Assembly: GCF_011682235.2 (NCBI RefSeq)
Contig: NZ_CP076718.1
Location: forward strand, 2,215,793 to 2,279,792
Direction: 5' to 3'
Length of the DNA: 64,000 nucleotides
Source: Rhodocaloribacter litoris
GTDB taxonomy: Bacteria > Bacteroidota > Rhodothermia > Rhodothermales > ISCAR-4553
The notes under the pieces are model-generated. The model was not told the origin of the DNA. It ran no database searches and saw only the letters and a program-made list of their open reading frames with translations. The position numbers were made by a program, and so were the translations under genes. This document shows positions 13,722 through 23,018 of this stretch, one piece after another. Position 1 is the stretch's first letter, and each line of letters begins with the position of its first letter.

Positions 13722-15119
13722 TTACAATCGGGAGGCGGCCCGGTGCGTGCCCGCCGGGAGGCCGGCGCCCTGCACGGCCGCTTCGGGCAGCGGGCGCAGG
13801 CCGGCGTAGGCCTCCAGCGCCGGCTTCAGATCGAGAAAAACGCGGGGGCTGGCGCGCAAATGGAGCCGGGCGACGGGCAGCACCTCCCTGCCGTCCTGTG
13901 CATACAGGTAGGCCTCGGACACCACGTCGGCGACCTGCCGGAGGTGGGCCAGCGTACGGGCTTCGGCCACCGGCACGTAGACCACCCGTTCGACGTAGTC
14001 GCGCTCGATCAACGCGAGCAGCTTCTGTTTGAGTTCCCCGAGCCCGATGCCCCGCAGCGCCGACACGAAGGCGCTCTCCGGGTATTCCTCGCGAAGGGCG
14101 CCGAGCAGGCCGTGCTCCCGGAGTGCGTCTATCTTATTGAACACCAGCAGCGCCGGTTTCTCATGCGCCCCCAGCTCCTTCAGGGTTGCCTGGACGACGC
14201 GGATCTGATCCTCGAAGCGCGGGTGGGTGGCATCGACGAGGTGCAACAGCACATCGCTCTCGCGCACTTCGTCGAGTGTGCTCTTGAAGCTTTCGATGAG
14301 CCGGTGGGGGAGTTTGCGGATGAAGCCCACCGTGTCGGAGAGGAGCACCTGTTTGTTCGGCGCCAGGGCCACCAGGCGCGTGGTGGCGTCGAGTGTGGCA
14401 AAGAGACGGTTCTCGGCCAGCACGCCGGCATCGGCCAGGGCATTCATCAGCGTGGACTTACCGGCATTGGTATAGCCCACGAGGGAGACGCGGGTGAAGG
14501 CCTCGCGGCGCTGGCGCTGGGTGGTCCGCTGCCGGTCGATCTCTTCGAGGCGGCGTCGGAGCGTGGCCATGCGATAGCCGATGAGGCGGCGGTCCGTCTC
14601 AATCTGCGTCTCACCCGGCCCCTTCGTGCCGATGCCCCCTTTCTGCCGGGAGAGGTGCGTCCACTGCCGGGTCAGTCGCGTGCGGAGGTAATCGAGCTGG
14701 GCCAGCTCCACCTGCGTCTTGGCCACGGCCGTCTGGGCACGGCTGGCAAAGATGTCGAGGATGAGGGCCGTGCGGTCGACGAGCTTGCACTGGAGGGCCC
14801 GCTCCAGGTTGCGGATCTGCACGGGCGAGAGGTCGTCGTCGAAGATGACCAGGTCGGTGCCCCGCTCGGCGACGAGGCGCCGCAGGACTTCGACCTTGCC
14901 CTTGCCCACATACGTGGCCGCGTTGATGCGGCTGAGCGACTGGGTGACGCGGTCGGTGACGTAGGCCCCGGCCGTATCGGCCAGCAGCTCGAGTTCGTCC
15001 AGCGAGTCCTCGGTCTCCCACCGGCTCTCCCCGGGTTTGATCACCCCCACGAGGATGGCGGACTCGCGCGTACGTTGCTGGGTTGAATACAATACTGCAC
15101 CTGTTTGGTGAAACATCAC
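13722..15119 (-). CDS. hflX: ribosome-associated GTPase HflX
   Basis: A 465-aa HflX GTPase, which rescues or splits stalled 70S ribosomes under stress. The N-terminal HflX domain contains GKGKVEVLRRL and VIFDDDLSPVQIRNLE. A Gly-rich linker KGGIGTKGPGETQIETDRR follows. The G domain has G1 GYTNAGKSTL, G3 DTVGFI and G4 FNKIDAL, all intact. A basic C-terminal tail of about 40 residues varies in the family. Start at MMFHQTGAVLYS gives a normal N-terminus. Confidence 0.95.
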   Translation of the reverse strand: MMFHQTGAVLYSTQQRTRESAILVGVIKPGESRWETEDSLDELELLADTAGAYVTDRVTQSLSRINAATYVGKGKVEVLRRLVAERGTDLVIFDDDLSPVQIRNLERALQCKLVDRTALILDIFASRAQTAVAKTQVELAQLDYLRTRLTRQWTHLSRQKGGIGTKGPGETQIETDRRLIGYRMATLRRRLEEIDRQRTTQRQRREAFTRVSLVGYTNAGKSTLMNALADAGVLAENRLFATLDATTRLVALAPNKQVLLSDTVGFIRKLPHRLIESFKSTLDEVRESDVLLHLVDATHPRFEDQIRVVQATLKELGAHEKPALLVFNKIDALREHGLLGALREEYPESAFVSALRGIGLGELKQKLLALIERDYVERVVYVPVAEARTLAHLRQVADVVSEAYLYAQDGREVLPVARLHLRASPRVFLDLKPALEAYAGLRPLPEAAVQGAGLPAGTHRAASRL

Positions 15120-15145
15120 ACATGGCCCGGCCGCGGCTGCCGGGC

Positions 15146-15706
15146 CTAGCCTTCGAGGGCCTTCTTGCCGTAGGCCTGCTGTACACGGTACTCGATCCGG
15201 GCGTCGATCTTGGCCCGAACGATCCGGCGGAAGGCTTCCTGATGCGCATCCGGCACCGGCACCTCGAGCCGGCCGCGGCGCCCCCGTTCATCCACGTACA
15301 GGAAGACGAAGCAGCGCTTACCCCGGTCCTCCGCCTCGAAATAGTCGGCAATCTGGACCCAGGCGACGGCCCGGCGCGCCCGGCCAACCCCGCCGATCAG
15401 GCCGGCCTCGGTTACGAGAAAAGTCGATGCAAAGAAGACCCCCGTGAACCAGAAGATCCCTCCCACCAGATAGCCCGCAAAGATGCCGGGAGCGATGACG
15501 TGCCCCGTCAGGTCCGTATAGACCATGCTGCCGCCGACGAACGCCATGAAGCCGAGCGGCCACAGCGGCAGGCCCCAAAAACGCCCCGTGCGCCAGGCGA
15601 GCAGAACATGACGCACCCGGAGCCGGCTCATCACGTTGATGAGCATCAGCATCGACGTCACGCCGATGAAGCCGCAGAGAAGCAAGATGTGGAGGGTGGC
15701 AAACAC
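15146..15706 (-). CDS. multi-spanning membrane protein of unknown function
   Basis: A 186-aa integral membrane protein with about four hydrophobic segments: LHILLLCGFIGVTSMLMLI, LPLWPLGFMAFVGGSMVY, APGIFAGYLVGGIFWFTGVF and a weaker one after it. The C-terminal soluble domain of about 70 residues (VAWVQIADYFEAEDRGKRCF) is rich in charged residues and may form a small beta fold. I chose the GTG at 15706 (VFATLHILLL) with GGA upstream, because the longer ATG frame overlaps the preceding gene and adds low-complexity residues. Family not recognised. Confidence 0.6.
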   Translation of the reverse strand: MFATLHILLLCGFIGVTSMLMLINVMSRLRVRHVLLAWRTGRFWGLPLWPLGFMAFVGGSMVYTDLTGHVIAPGIFAGYLVGGIFWFTGVFFASTFLVTEAGLIGGVGRARRAVAWVQIADYFEAEDRGKRCFVFLYVDERGRRGRLEVPVPDAHQEAFRRIVRAKIDARIEYRVQQAYGKKALEG

Positions 15707-15779
15707 GGCAGGGATTCCGCGTTTTGCGAAAGACGAAGACCCCGGAGGGCCGTCGTGGCACGGGAGAGACCCGTTCGGG

Positions 15780-17927
15780 TCAGGCCGGCACGGACTCGGG
15801 CCGCCATTGCCGCGCCACAAACATCTCGGCGACCAAAAATACCAACGCGAGCAGCAGGAAGACGTTCCAGAGTTCGACGCCGGTCCGCCCGGCCACGAGG
15901 GCTTCGGCGACGGCCTCCCGCCCGCCGGGCACGGCCAGTACCTGCACCCGGGTTCCGGTGTGCTCGGACAGCCGGGCGGCGGCCTCGCCGGGCGGCAGCC
16001 GTTGCAGGTCGGACTCCCGCGGGTCCAGGTTGAACGCCACGCGGCGCACCAGGGCCTCGCCGGCCCGGATGTCGTAGATACCCGGCTGGCGCACCGTGGC
16101 GTCGAGTTGCAGCAGGACGGCCCCGAAAAGGTTGCGTTGCTCGGGTGTGAACTCCTGCCCGTCTGGGCCCACGAGCCGCAACGCCACGTCTTCGGGTGCT
16201 CCGGCCAGCCGCAACGTACCCGGCCGGCCGACGGTCAGTTGCCCCGCGCCGGTGGTTTCCCCCGCCGAGAGATAATACATCGAACGGTAGAGCAGGGGAA
16301 TGAACAGGCCACGCACCGGCAGGTCACTCCAGCGCGGATCCGGCGCGACGCCCAGCAGAAACGCCGCGCCCCGGCCGTGCCGCAGCTCCTGGAGAAACGG
16401 TACGCCGCTGGAAAGCCGGATGAGGGTCTGCTCGGTGGCGCTGCCGGGCACATAGTCCATCACGAAGTAAAACTCCGGGCTCTCGACCCGTCGCTCGCGG
16501 CGGAGGGCGGCCGGCTCGAAGACGCCCTCGAAAAGCGGATGCTCGAGGTCCACGCGGTCGAAGGTGGCCACGGGACGTCCGGGGCCGAGCTCGCCGCTGA
16601 AGCCGGTGAACCGGCCGCCGCCGAGACCGGCCAGCAGGGCGTTGTAGTCTTCGGCCCGGGCGCTGGCCCCCGGGAAGATCATCAGCCCGCCGCCGGCCTC
16701 GACGTACCGCACCAGCGCGGCGACCTCACCGCTCGAAAGGGTCCGGGGCCCGACCAGGATGACGGCATCGTAGACCCCGAGGCCGGTGGCGGCCAGAGCG
16801 CTCTCCGGAATGACCTCGGTCTGGAACGCCAGGCGTCCCGGTGCCAGCTCCGGTGAAAGCGCCAGCTCGATGTAGTCGGTCCGTTGCTCTTCGCCGCGTA
16901 CGAGGAGCAGCCGCCGCCGTGCCGGCACGTGCAGCGTGAAGTGGCGGGCGTTGTCGTACTCGAAGGCGTCGTCCTCGATCTGCACGAGCCCGGCCAGCCA
17001 GCCGCGTTGCTGGGGGGTTACGGTGAAGGCGACGTCCGTGGCCGCGCCGGGTTCGAGGTCGACGGCCGCCTGCGCCACCCGCTCGCCTTCGAGGAAAACG
17101 CTGGCCACGTAGTCTTCGAGGCGCGACGTGCCGTAGTTGACCAGCGTGGCTTCGAGACGCACCGGCTGCCCGGCCTCCACGATACGGCTGACGACACGGA
17201 CCTCCGTCACGGCGACGTTGGGATAGGCACGGGTGCCGACCGGCAGCAGGGCCACCCGGATCTCGGCCGGCCGCGTGACGCGGCCATCTGGCACCTCCGT
17301 CCCGGCCGAGTCGCCCAGCGTCGTCCGCTGTAAATCCGACAGAAGGTAGATCTCCCTGTTGAGCTGGGGCGCTCCGGCGAGGAGCCGGGCCGCGCGGTCC
17401 AGGGTGTGTGCCAGCGTGGCCGCGCCCGGATGCACCTCCACGCCGGCCAGTGCATCGAGGGCCGGCCCGGGATGCTGGTAGGCCACCGGGTCGGCCGGCG
17501 ATGACTCCGCCGTCATCAGCAGCGTCACCTCGTCGCCGGGCGCCATTTGCTCGATGATACCGGCCGCCAGCGCCCGGGCCTGATCGAGGTAGCTGCCCTG
17601 CTCATCCCGCAGCGCCATCGAGAGCGAGTTGTCCAGCACGATGACCTGCGCCGTGGCGGCCCGCCCGCCGACCGTCCCCGCCAGGTCGCCCGTCAGCGTG
17701 GGACGGGCAAAGGCCAGCACGAGCGACGCAATGGCCAGCGTCCGCAGGGCCAGCAGCAACCACTGTTTGATCCGCACCCGCTGCATCGTCGTCTGCTGCA
17801 GCTCCTTCAGAAAGGCGAGTGAGCTGAAATCCACCCGCTTCGGACGGCGAAAGTTGAACAGGTGGATGATCAGCGGGATCGCCGCCGCTACCAGGCCGAT
17901 CAAGAGCAGCGGGTTGAGGAACGTCAT
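15780..17927 (-). CDS. BatA-family membrane protein with VWA domain
   Basis: A 715-aa protein beginning with the Bacteroidota-type BatA N-terminal membrane domain (LNPLLLIGLVAAAIPLIIHL, FNFRRPKRVDFSSLAFLKEL). A second helix (WLLLALRTLAIASLVLAFA) and a VWA domain with an intact MIDAS (LDNSLSMALRD, about residue 100) follow. CARDB/glutamine-amidotransferase-like segments fill the middle (VYDAVILVGPRTLSSGEV). A C-terminal helix (LWNVFLLLALVFLVAEMFV) anchors it again. Such proteins usually occur with MoxR ATPases and DUF58 proteins; none is adjacent here. Start MTFLNP at 17927 was preferred over an upstream ATG because it gives the family N-terminus. Confidence 0.85.
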   Translation of the reverse strand: MTFLNPLLLIGLVAAAIPLIIHLFNFRRPKRVDFSSLAFLKELQQTTMQRVRIKQWLLLALRTLAIASLVLAFARPTLTGDLAGTVGGRAATAQVIVLDNSLSMALRDEQGSYLDQARALAAGIIEQMAPGDEVTLLMTAESSPADPVAYQHPGPALDALAGVEVHPGAATLAHTLDRAARLLAGAPQLNREIYLLSDLQRTTLGDSAGTEVPDGRVTRPAEIRVALLPVGTRAYPNVAVTEVRVVSRIVEAGQPVRLEATLVNYGTSRLEDYVASVFLEGERVAQAAVDLEPGAATDVAFTVTPQQRGWLAGLVQIEDDAFEYDNARHFTLHVPARRRLLLVRGEEQRTDYIELALSPELAPGRLAFQTEVIPESALAATGLGVYDAVILVGPRTLSSGEVAALVRYVEAGGGLMIFPGASARAEDYNALLAGLGGGRFTGFSGELGPGRPVATFDRVDLEHPLFEGVFEPAALRRERRVESPEFYFVMDYVPGSATEQTLIRLSSGVPFLQELRHGRGAAFLLGVAPDPRWSDLPVRGLFIPLLYRSMYYLSAGETTGAGQLTVGRPGTLRLAGAPEDVALRLVGPDGQEFTPEQRNLFGAVLLQLDATVRQPGIYDIRAGEALVRRVAFNLDPRESDLQRLPPGEAAARLSEHTGTRVQVLAVPGGREAVAEALVAGRTGVELWNVFLLLALVFLVAEMFVARQWRPESVPA

Positions 17928-18065
17928 GGCACAGCACGAAGAAAAGGGGACGCCCGGAACCGGGCGGGATGCGGCATCTGCACACCGCGACGTGCTACTT
18001 GAGCGGGCCGCCGGCTGTTCCACGACCGTCCCTTGCCCGCATCCGCGTCCGGAACCGGCCCTCCC

Positions 18066-18647
18066 TCAGACGCGGGCCGGGAACGGCATCTTGCGCCCGC
18101 CGGGACGGACGTATCCGCCGATCATGGCGCTGGCATCATCGACACTGATGAAGACCTCCGGGTCGGCCTCCTGCAACCGCTGAATCACGGCGGCCGTCTC
18201 CCGGGCAGGCACCATGACGATGAGAATCTCGACGTTGCTGTCCCGTCCCCGCCCGGTCACCTCGGTGACGGCATACCCTGCGGCGCGCAGCCGTTCGGCG
18301 GCTTCCCGCCAGGCCGGAGGGCGGCCATCGACGCCCGGCCTGTCCCGAAAGATGGCCCGGATCACTTGCTGGCGCGGCACCAGGTGCTCCGCCAGCCAGA
18401 CGCCCACGTAGTTCCCGGCCGCAAACCCGGCCGCATAACCGACCAGGTGGACCCACGAGTCGAGGTGTTCCAGCGCCTGGGCCACGGCCACCACCCAGAC
18501 GAGCACCTCGAAGAACCCGATCAGGGCTGCGAGTCCACGACGCCCCCGTACGGCGACGATCATCCGGAACACCGCCAGGGAAACGTCGATGACCCGGAGG
18601 CAGAAGATCAGCAGGGCTCCTATCGGCGCAGCAAAGAGAGCATCCAT
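18066..18647 (-). CDS. DUF2179/DUF5698 (UPF0316) membrane protein
   Basis: A 193-aa protein with three membrane helices in the N-terminal half (ALFAAPIGALLIFCLRVIDV, LAALIGFFEVLVWVVAVAQA, and a third around GYAAGFAAGNYVGVWLAE). The C-terminal cytoplasmic domain matches DUF2179 (GYAVTEVTGRGRDSNVEILI ... VIQRLQEADPEVFISVDDA). This family is common but without a firmly established role; DUF2179 domains may bind a small ligand. Start at ATG 18647 gives the family start (MDALF); the longer frame overlaps the next gene. Confidence 0.82.
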   Translation of the reverse strand: MDALFAAPIGALLIFCLRVIDVSLAVFRMIVAVRGRRGLAALIGFFEVLVWVVAVAQALEHLDSWVHLVGYAAGFAAGNYVGVWLAEHLVPRQQVIRAIFRDRPGVDGRPPAWREAAERLRAAGYAVTEVTGRGRDSNVEILIVMVPARETAAVIQRLQEADPEVFISVDDASAMIGGYVRPGGRKMPFPARV

Positions 18648-18762
18648 GACGCGTTGACGGGAACTACGAAGCGATGCCGCTTCGACCCTGGCACGGGGCG
18701 CCGGTTCTGGCGACACCGTAGATTTTGCGCGAAGTCGGTCCGGGTCGAAGACGCCGGCGGGG

Positions 18763-20244
18763 CTATCGCACGAGCACCAGGCGCCGCGTCGCCACCGGGG
18801 TTCCGTCCACCACCAGCCGGTAGAGGTAGACGCCGCCGGGCAGCGGGCGTCCCGTCTCGTCGTGCCCGTCCCAGAGCACGGCATGCGGGCCGGGCCCCGG
18901 CCGCGACGAGACCAGCGTGCGCACCACCCGCCCGAGCAGATCGTAGACGGCCAGCTGCACCCGCCCCGGGCGATCCAGCGTGAACGGAATGGTCGTCTCC
19001 CCCCGAAACGGGTTCGGATAGCCGGCGCCCAGGTGCAGGGTTTGGCCGGGCAACGCCTCCCGCGCGGACGACATCACGGGCACGAAACGGTAGATCCGGC
19101 CATCGAAAGCACAGAGGTAGAGTTCTCCCTGCTCGTCCAGGCCGAAGGAGGCAATGCCAAGCGAGGTATCGAGCAGTTGCTCGCTGGTGGCCCGCGTGCC
19201 GTCGTAGGTGAGCGCCCATACCCGCCCGGAGATGAAGTCGGCGTAGACGTACTTGCCGGCGAGTTCCGGCACGGCGGCACCGCGGTAGACGTAGCCCCCG
19301 GTGATCGAAGCCCCGAGGCTGTGATCGTATTCCCAGACGGGCGGGATCAACCCCGTGTCGTCGCATCCGGAGGGGGGATTGAAGCAATGGGTGCCTTCCA
19401 TCACGTTCCACCCGTAGTTGCCGCCTTTCTCCACGAGGTCGACCTCTTCCCAGGCGTTCTGCCCGACGTCGGCCAGCCAGAGCCGCCCGGTCGCCGGGTC
19501 GAAGCTGAAGCGCCAGGGATTGCGGAAGCCGTAGGCATAGAGCTCCTCCCGGAAGCCGGCCTGCCCCACGAAGGGGTTGTCGTCCGGGATGCCGTAGTTG
19601 CGTTCGGGGTCGGGGTGGTCCACATCCAGGCGCAGGAGGGCCCCGAGGAGGGTGGCCGGGTTCTGGCCGTGCCCGAGCGGATCGCCGGCGCTGCCGCCGT
19701 CGCCGAGGCCCACGTAGAGGTAGCCGTCCGGGCCGAAGGCGAGCTGGCCCGCGTTGTGGTTCGAAAAAGGCTGCTCCACCTCCAGGATGACCGTCTCGCT
19801 GGCCGGGTCGGCCCGGTCCGGGTCGTCCGGATCGACCGAGAAGCGGGCGATGACCGTGCGGCGCGGGTTGGTCGCCGTGTAGTTGACGAAGAAGAAGCCG
19901 TTCGTCGCAAAGTCCGGGTGGAAGGCCAGGCCGAGCAACCCTTCCTCGTTGCCGCTGTCGTTGACCCGATCCCGGATGTCGAGAAACGTCGCAGCCGAGG
20001 CCACACCGGTGCGGTTCTCGAAGACGCGGATCACCCCGGCCTGTTCGACGACGAAGAGCCGCCCGGAGCCGTCTCCCGCGTGCTGCAGGTCCACCGGCCG
20101 GGAGAAGGTCAGGTTCGGAAAGGCCACCTCCAGTTCGAGGTCACCGCCCTGCTCGACGGATTCCTCGGGGGGGGCCTGGCCGCACGCGGTGGCCGCCATC
20201 AGACAGCAGACCGGCAGGCTGAAGAGACGGGAGGCGTTTCGCAT
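18763..20244 (-). CDS. exported PQQ-type glucose/sorbosone dehydrogenase-like protein with T9SS tail
   Basis: A 493-aa exported protein. The signal region MRNASRLFSLPVCCLMAATAC may be a lipoprotein signal with the Cys near residue 21. A six-bladed propeller of the soluble PQQ sugar dehydrogenase family follows, with LLGLAFHPDFATNGFFFVNY, FSNHNAGQLAFGPDGYLYVG and LGDGGSAGDP. The last ~90 residues form a type IX secretion sorting/FlgD-like domain (GYPNPFRGETTIPF ... DLLGRVVRTL ... GVYLYRLV). It would oxidise an aldose outside the cytoplasm if PQQ is available. Having both a possible lipobox and a T9SS tail is unusual. Start at ATG 20244. Confidence 0.85.
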   Translation of the reverse strand: MRNASRLFSLPVCCLMAATACGQAPPEESVEQGGDLELEVAFPNLTFSRPVDLQHAGDGSGRLFVVEQAGVIRVFENRTGVASAATFLDIRDRVNDSGNEEGLLGLAFHPDFATNGFFFVNYTATNPRRTVIARFSVDPDDPDRADPASETVILEVEQPFSNHNAGQLAFGPDGYLYVGLGDGGSAGDPLGHGQNPATLLGALLRLDVDHPDPERNYGIPDDNPFVGQAGFREELYAYGFRNPWRFSFDPATGRLWLADVGQNAWEEVDLVEKGGNYGWNVMEGTHCFNPPSGCDDTGLIPPVWEYDHSLGASITGGYVYRGAAVPELAGKYVYADFISGRVWALTYDGTRATSEQLLDTSLGIASFGLDEQGELYLCAFDGRIYRFVPVMSSAREALPGQTLHLGAGYPNPFRGETTIPFTLDRPGRVQLAVYDLLGRVVRTLVSSRPGPGPHAVLWDGHDETGRPLPGGVYLYRLVVDGTPVATRRLVLVR

Positions 20245-20395
20245 GGTCGAGCTCCGGAGCAAAGGATCGTACCGGACCACGTTCGCGGCCGGAAGTAGCC
20301 TTTTCACGGGACGGAGCGGGCTTCGTTCCGATGGGCCGGATACCCGGAAGACGGGCCCTACGACGGGCCGCGCCGAAGCCGGCTTCGGCGCGATG

Positions 20396-22174
20396 CTAGC
20401 CCCGCCTCAGCCCTCCGAGCAGGCCGTCGAGCAGGGTCGGGCGCCGGAACTGGCACCCGATCTGCCCGAAGATCAGCGTCAGGACGGCGATCAGGAAGCC
20501 GACGATCCCCCAGTCGATGACCGTTCCGATCAGGCAGGGCAGGCCGATCTCGAAGATCGACAGGATGCCAAAGATGACGGCGATCACCGTCAGGGCGATC
20601 TCGAGGAGGCTCAGCAGTTCGATGAGTTGCTGGAGCAGGCGGCAGCCGCCGGCAGCCGGGGCACAGCACAGGGCCCACAGGATGAGCAGGGCCGCCCCGG
20701 CCACGGCCAGCCCGATCCCGATGCCGGCCACGACGACGTTCGAGGCGCACGCTCCGCCAAAGACGAGCACCAGGCCGACGATCAGCAGGATCAGGCCGAG
20801 AATACGGATCAGCCCGCACCACGGCGCCGGTTGCGGCGGGGGTGTCTCGATGACTTCGTCTTGCTCGCCGGTGTCCGTCTCGTTCCCGTCGCCGGTGCCC
20901 GTCTCGTTCCCGTCACCGGTGTCCGTATCCGTCTCGTCTTCGTCGTCCTCCGCACAGGCCGCCACCGCGAACCCTTCCGTCGCCAGGTCGGTGCAGCCGT
21001 CGGGCCACGTGACGACGACGGCCACGGACGCCTGGTGGGTCGCAGCGGCATCCATGACGTGCGTCACCTGGTTTGCTTCGGTCGTGTAGGCGGCCTCGTC
21101 GGAGAACTCCCAGGCGAAGGAATCCGGCGCCTCCGGCCCGTCGGTCGTCGCCGTGACGGTCACGGTGCGGCGGCCGTCGACGCAGGGCCCTACCTCCACG
21201 CGCAGGCTCTGCACGCGGTAGGCCTCGCATCCGCCGGCGCACGGCGGGACGGACAGGGGCGGATCGAGCGGTACGGGATCGCAGTCGTCGAACGGCGGCG
21301 AGAAGACGACGCAGGGCGTATGGGCCACCGGCGGCAGTCCCGCCGCGGGCGCCTCGTACGCATGCGTGATCGGATCGTCGAGGTAGTCGTCGGACGCGAC
21401 CGTCTCGCCCGGCCCGGCCATCACGGACGGGCTGTAGGTACCATCGCCGTAGTCGATGTAGGCCGCCGTCGTCTCGCTCCCGCCGGTGACGGTGAAGCGG
21501 AACGTGACCGCCAACCGGCCGTCGACGCATTCGTCGCCCACCTCGACGACCTCGATCGTAGCCGTGGGACACTCGGGAGGGCATGGATCGAACGGCCCCA
21601 CGGTGAGGGGCGTCGCACCGGGGCACCCTTCCGGCAGGATGAACGCGAACGTGGAGGTGTACGGGCCGCCCGGCGGATACGACACGGTGCGCGTCATTTC
21701 GGCCGTGGTGAGCAGCGCCGCCTCGTCCTCGCCATTGCCGAAGTCCCACGAGTAGACCGTGTTCGGCGGCACCCCGCCGGCGGTCGCCTTCAGCGTCACC
21801 TCGATCAGTCCCCCCTTGCATCCCTCCACCGCCACCACCTCCAGCGTCACGGCGGGGCAGGGATCGCTCTCGCCCCGGCAGGGCAGCGGGCCGTTCCACT
21901 CGTCTTTCGGGCAGTCGCCCTCGGTGCACTCGGCGTGCACCTTGACGGCGTCGCCGCACCGGAGGCCGTCCACGGGATACGCCACGCCCTCGTGCAGGAC
22001 GGCCGTCCACGTGCCGTCCGCCTCCACATCAGCCTCCACCGGCCCGAAGCCGTTGACCGTGACGGCCACCTTCGGGCAGTCTTCCGCCGTACCGCTGATC
22101 TCGACGCGCAGGGGATGGCTGGTGTCGCTCTCCCCAAGGATACCGGACACCCCGGTGATGATGATCTGGCACAT
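20396..22174 (-). CDS. Cys-rich PKD-repeat protein with C-terminal membrane cluster
   Basis: A 592-aa protein with no signal peptide; it starts MCQIIITGVSGILGESDTSH. Residues about 1-390 hold four immunoglobulin/PKD-like units, three with WDFGNGE, IDYGDGTYS or WEFSDEA turns and paired cysteines (ECTEGDCPKDEW, PPECPTATIEV). An acidic Asp/Thr/Glu/Gly linker (TDTDTGDGNETGTGDGNE) follows. The C-terminal ~150 residues form at least four hydrophobic segments (LIRILGLILLIVGLVLVFGG, IALTVIAVIFGILSIFEIGL). This is the reverse of a normal surface PKD protein: ectodomain-like repeats without a signal, anchored at the far C-terminus. Family and function not recognised. Confidence 0.65.
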   Translation of the reverse strand: MCQIIITGVSGILGESDTSHPLRVEISGTAEDCPKVAVTVNGFGPVEADVEADGTWTAVLHEGVAYPVDGLRCGDAVKVHAECTEGDCPKDEWNGPLPCRGESDPCPAVTLEVVAVEGCKGGLIEVTLKATAGGVPPNTVYSWDFGNGEDEAALLTTAEMTRTVSYPPGGPYTSTFAFILPEGCPGATPLTVGPFDPCPPECPTATIEVVEVGDECVDGRLAVTFRFTVTGGSETTAAYIDYGDGTYSPSVMAGPGETVASDDYLDDPITHAYEAPAAGLPPVAHTPCVVFSPPFDDCDPVPLDPPLSVPPCAGGCEAYRVQSLRVEVGPCVDGRRTVTVTATTDGPEAPDSFAWEFSDEAAYTTEANQVTHVMDAAATHQASVAVVVTWPDGCTDLATEGFAVAACAEDDEDETDTDTGDGNETGTGDGNETDTGEQDEVIETPPPQPAPWCGLIRILGLILLIVGLVLVFGGACASNVVVAGIGIGLAVAGAALLILWALCCAPAAGGCRLLQQLIELLSLLEIALTVIAVIFGILSIFEIGLPCLIGTVIDWGIVGFLIAVLTLIFGQIGCQFRRPTLLDGLLGGLRRG

Positions 22175-22324
22175 GATCGTACCTCTCGCTGGTTGTGAGT
22201 GAAATCCTCATAGAGGCACGATCTGCCGTCACGGCATCCCCGTAGATGTTTTGTTTGTATTGGATCTGAACAGCCTGCCCGGTGCAGGGTACGCCCCGCC
22301 GGGAGGATCCGGTCCCGGCCGCCT

Positions 22325-22984
22325 TCAACGCAGGCTGCGGGTGATTACGGCAAAATAGTCCTCGGCCAGGGCCGCTTCCTCCACATCCTGTTGCAGGATG
22401 AGCGCCACCACCGCGTCGTGATGGGGAAACGCATACAGTTCGGTGCGAATCTGCTGCCCTCCCAGCCGGAAGGCCAGGACCCGGCCCCGGCGTGTCGTTC
22501 CCCCCACGGTGCGTTCCACGGAACGACCGTTTCCGTTCAAGAACTGCGCCTGGCGTGCCCGGTATTCGTTCTCGAAAGCCTCCAGCAGGTTACCCAGCAC
22601 CTCCTCGGGCGTGTTGGAAGACGGGTAGATCTGTATCAGCACGAAAGGAGAAGCCGTCCCCTCGAGGGTCAGCGTGGTGATGCCGCCCTCGGTCTCGCGG
22701 CCGAGTTGCAGGGCAGCGGGGTAGTCGAAGGCGAGGCCGTCGCCGGCATAGTGGAGTACTTCCTTGCGCCGTAGCACCACCTCGACCTCCTCGCCGCCCG
22801 GGGTGACGACCGTGACCGGTTCGTCCAGCCGGATCTCGTAGACCTGCCCGCCCACGTGCAGTTCGAAGGCCTCGGTGGAGGCGAGCGGGTGCGGAGAGGC
22901 GGCCGGCCTGCCTTTTGCCCGGGCATACGCCCAGCAAACCAGCAACAAAAGGCCAAGCAGGAGCAGAAGCGTTTTCATCTTCAT
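22325..22984 (-). CDS. exported protein of unknown function
   Basis: A 219-aa protein with a clear signal or N-terminal anchor (KTLLLLLGLLLLVCWAYA) and a mixed alpha/beta secreted domain. The domain has a repeated strand-turn pattern (YEIRLDEPVTVVTPGGEEVE) and resembles small periplasmic lipid- or polymer-associated domains only in outline. It lies 35 bp downstream of the exported protein at 23019-24137 on the same strand, so they probably form an operon. I do not recognise the family. Confidence 0.6.
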   Translation of the reverse strand: MKMKTLLLLLGLLLLVCWAYARAKGRPAASPHPLASTEAFELHVGGQVYEIRLDEPVTVVTPGGEEVEVVLRRKEVLHYAGDGLAFDYPAALQLGRETEGGITTLTLEGTASPFVLIQIYPSSNTPEEVLGNLLEAFENEYRARQAQFLNGNGRSVERTVGGTTRRGRVLAFRLGGQQIRTELYAFPHHDAVVALILQQDVEEAALAEDYFAVITRSLR

Positions 22985-23018
22985 CGGGCGTTCGAGTCGG
23001 GTTGAAAACGAACAGGCG

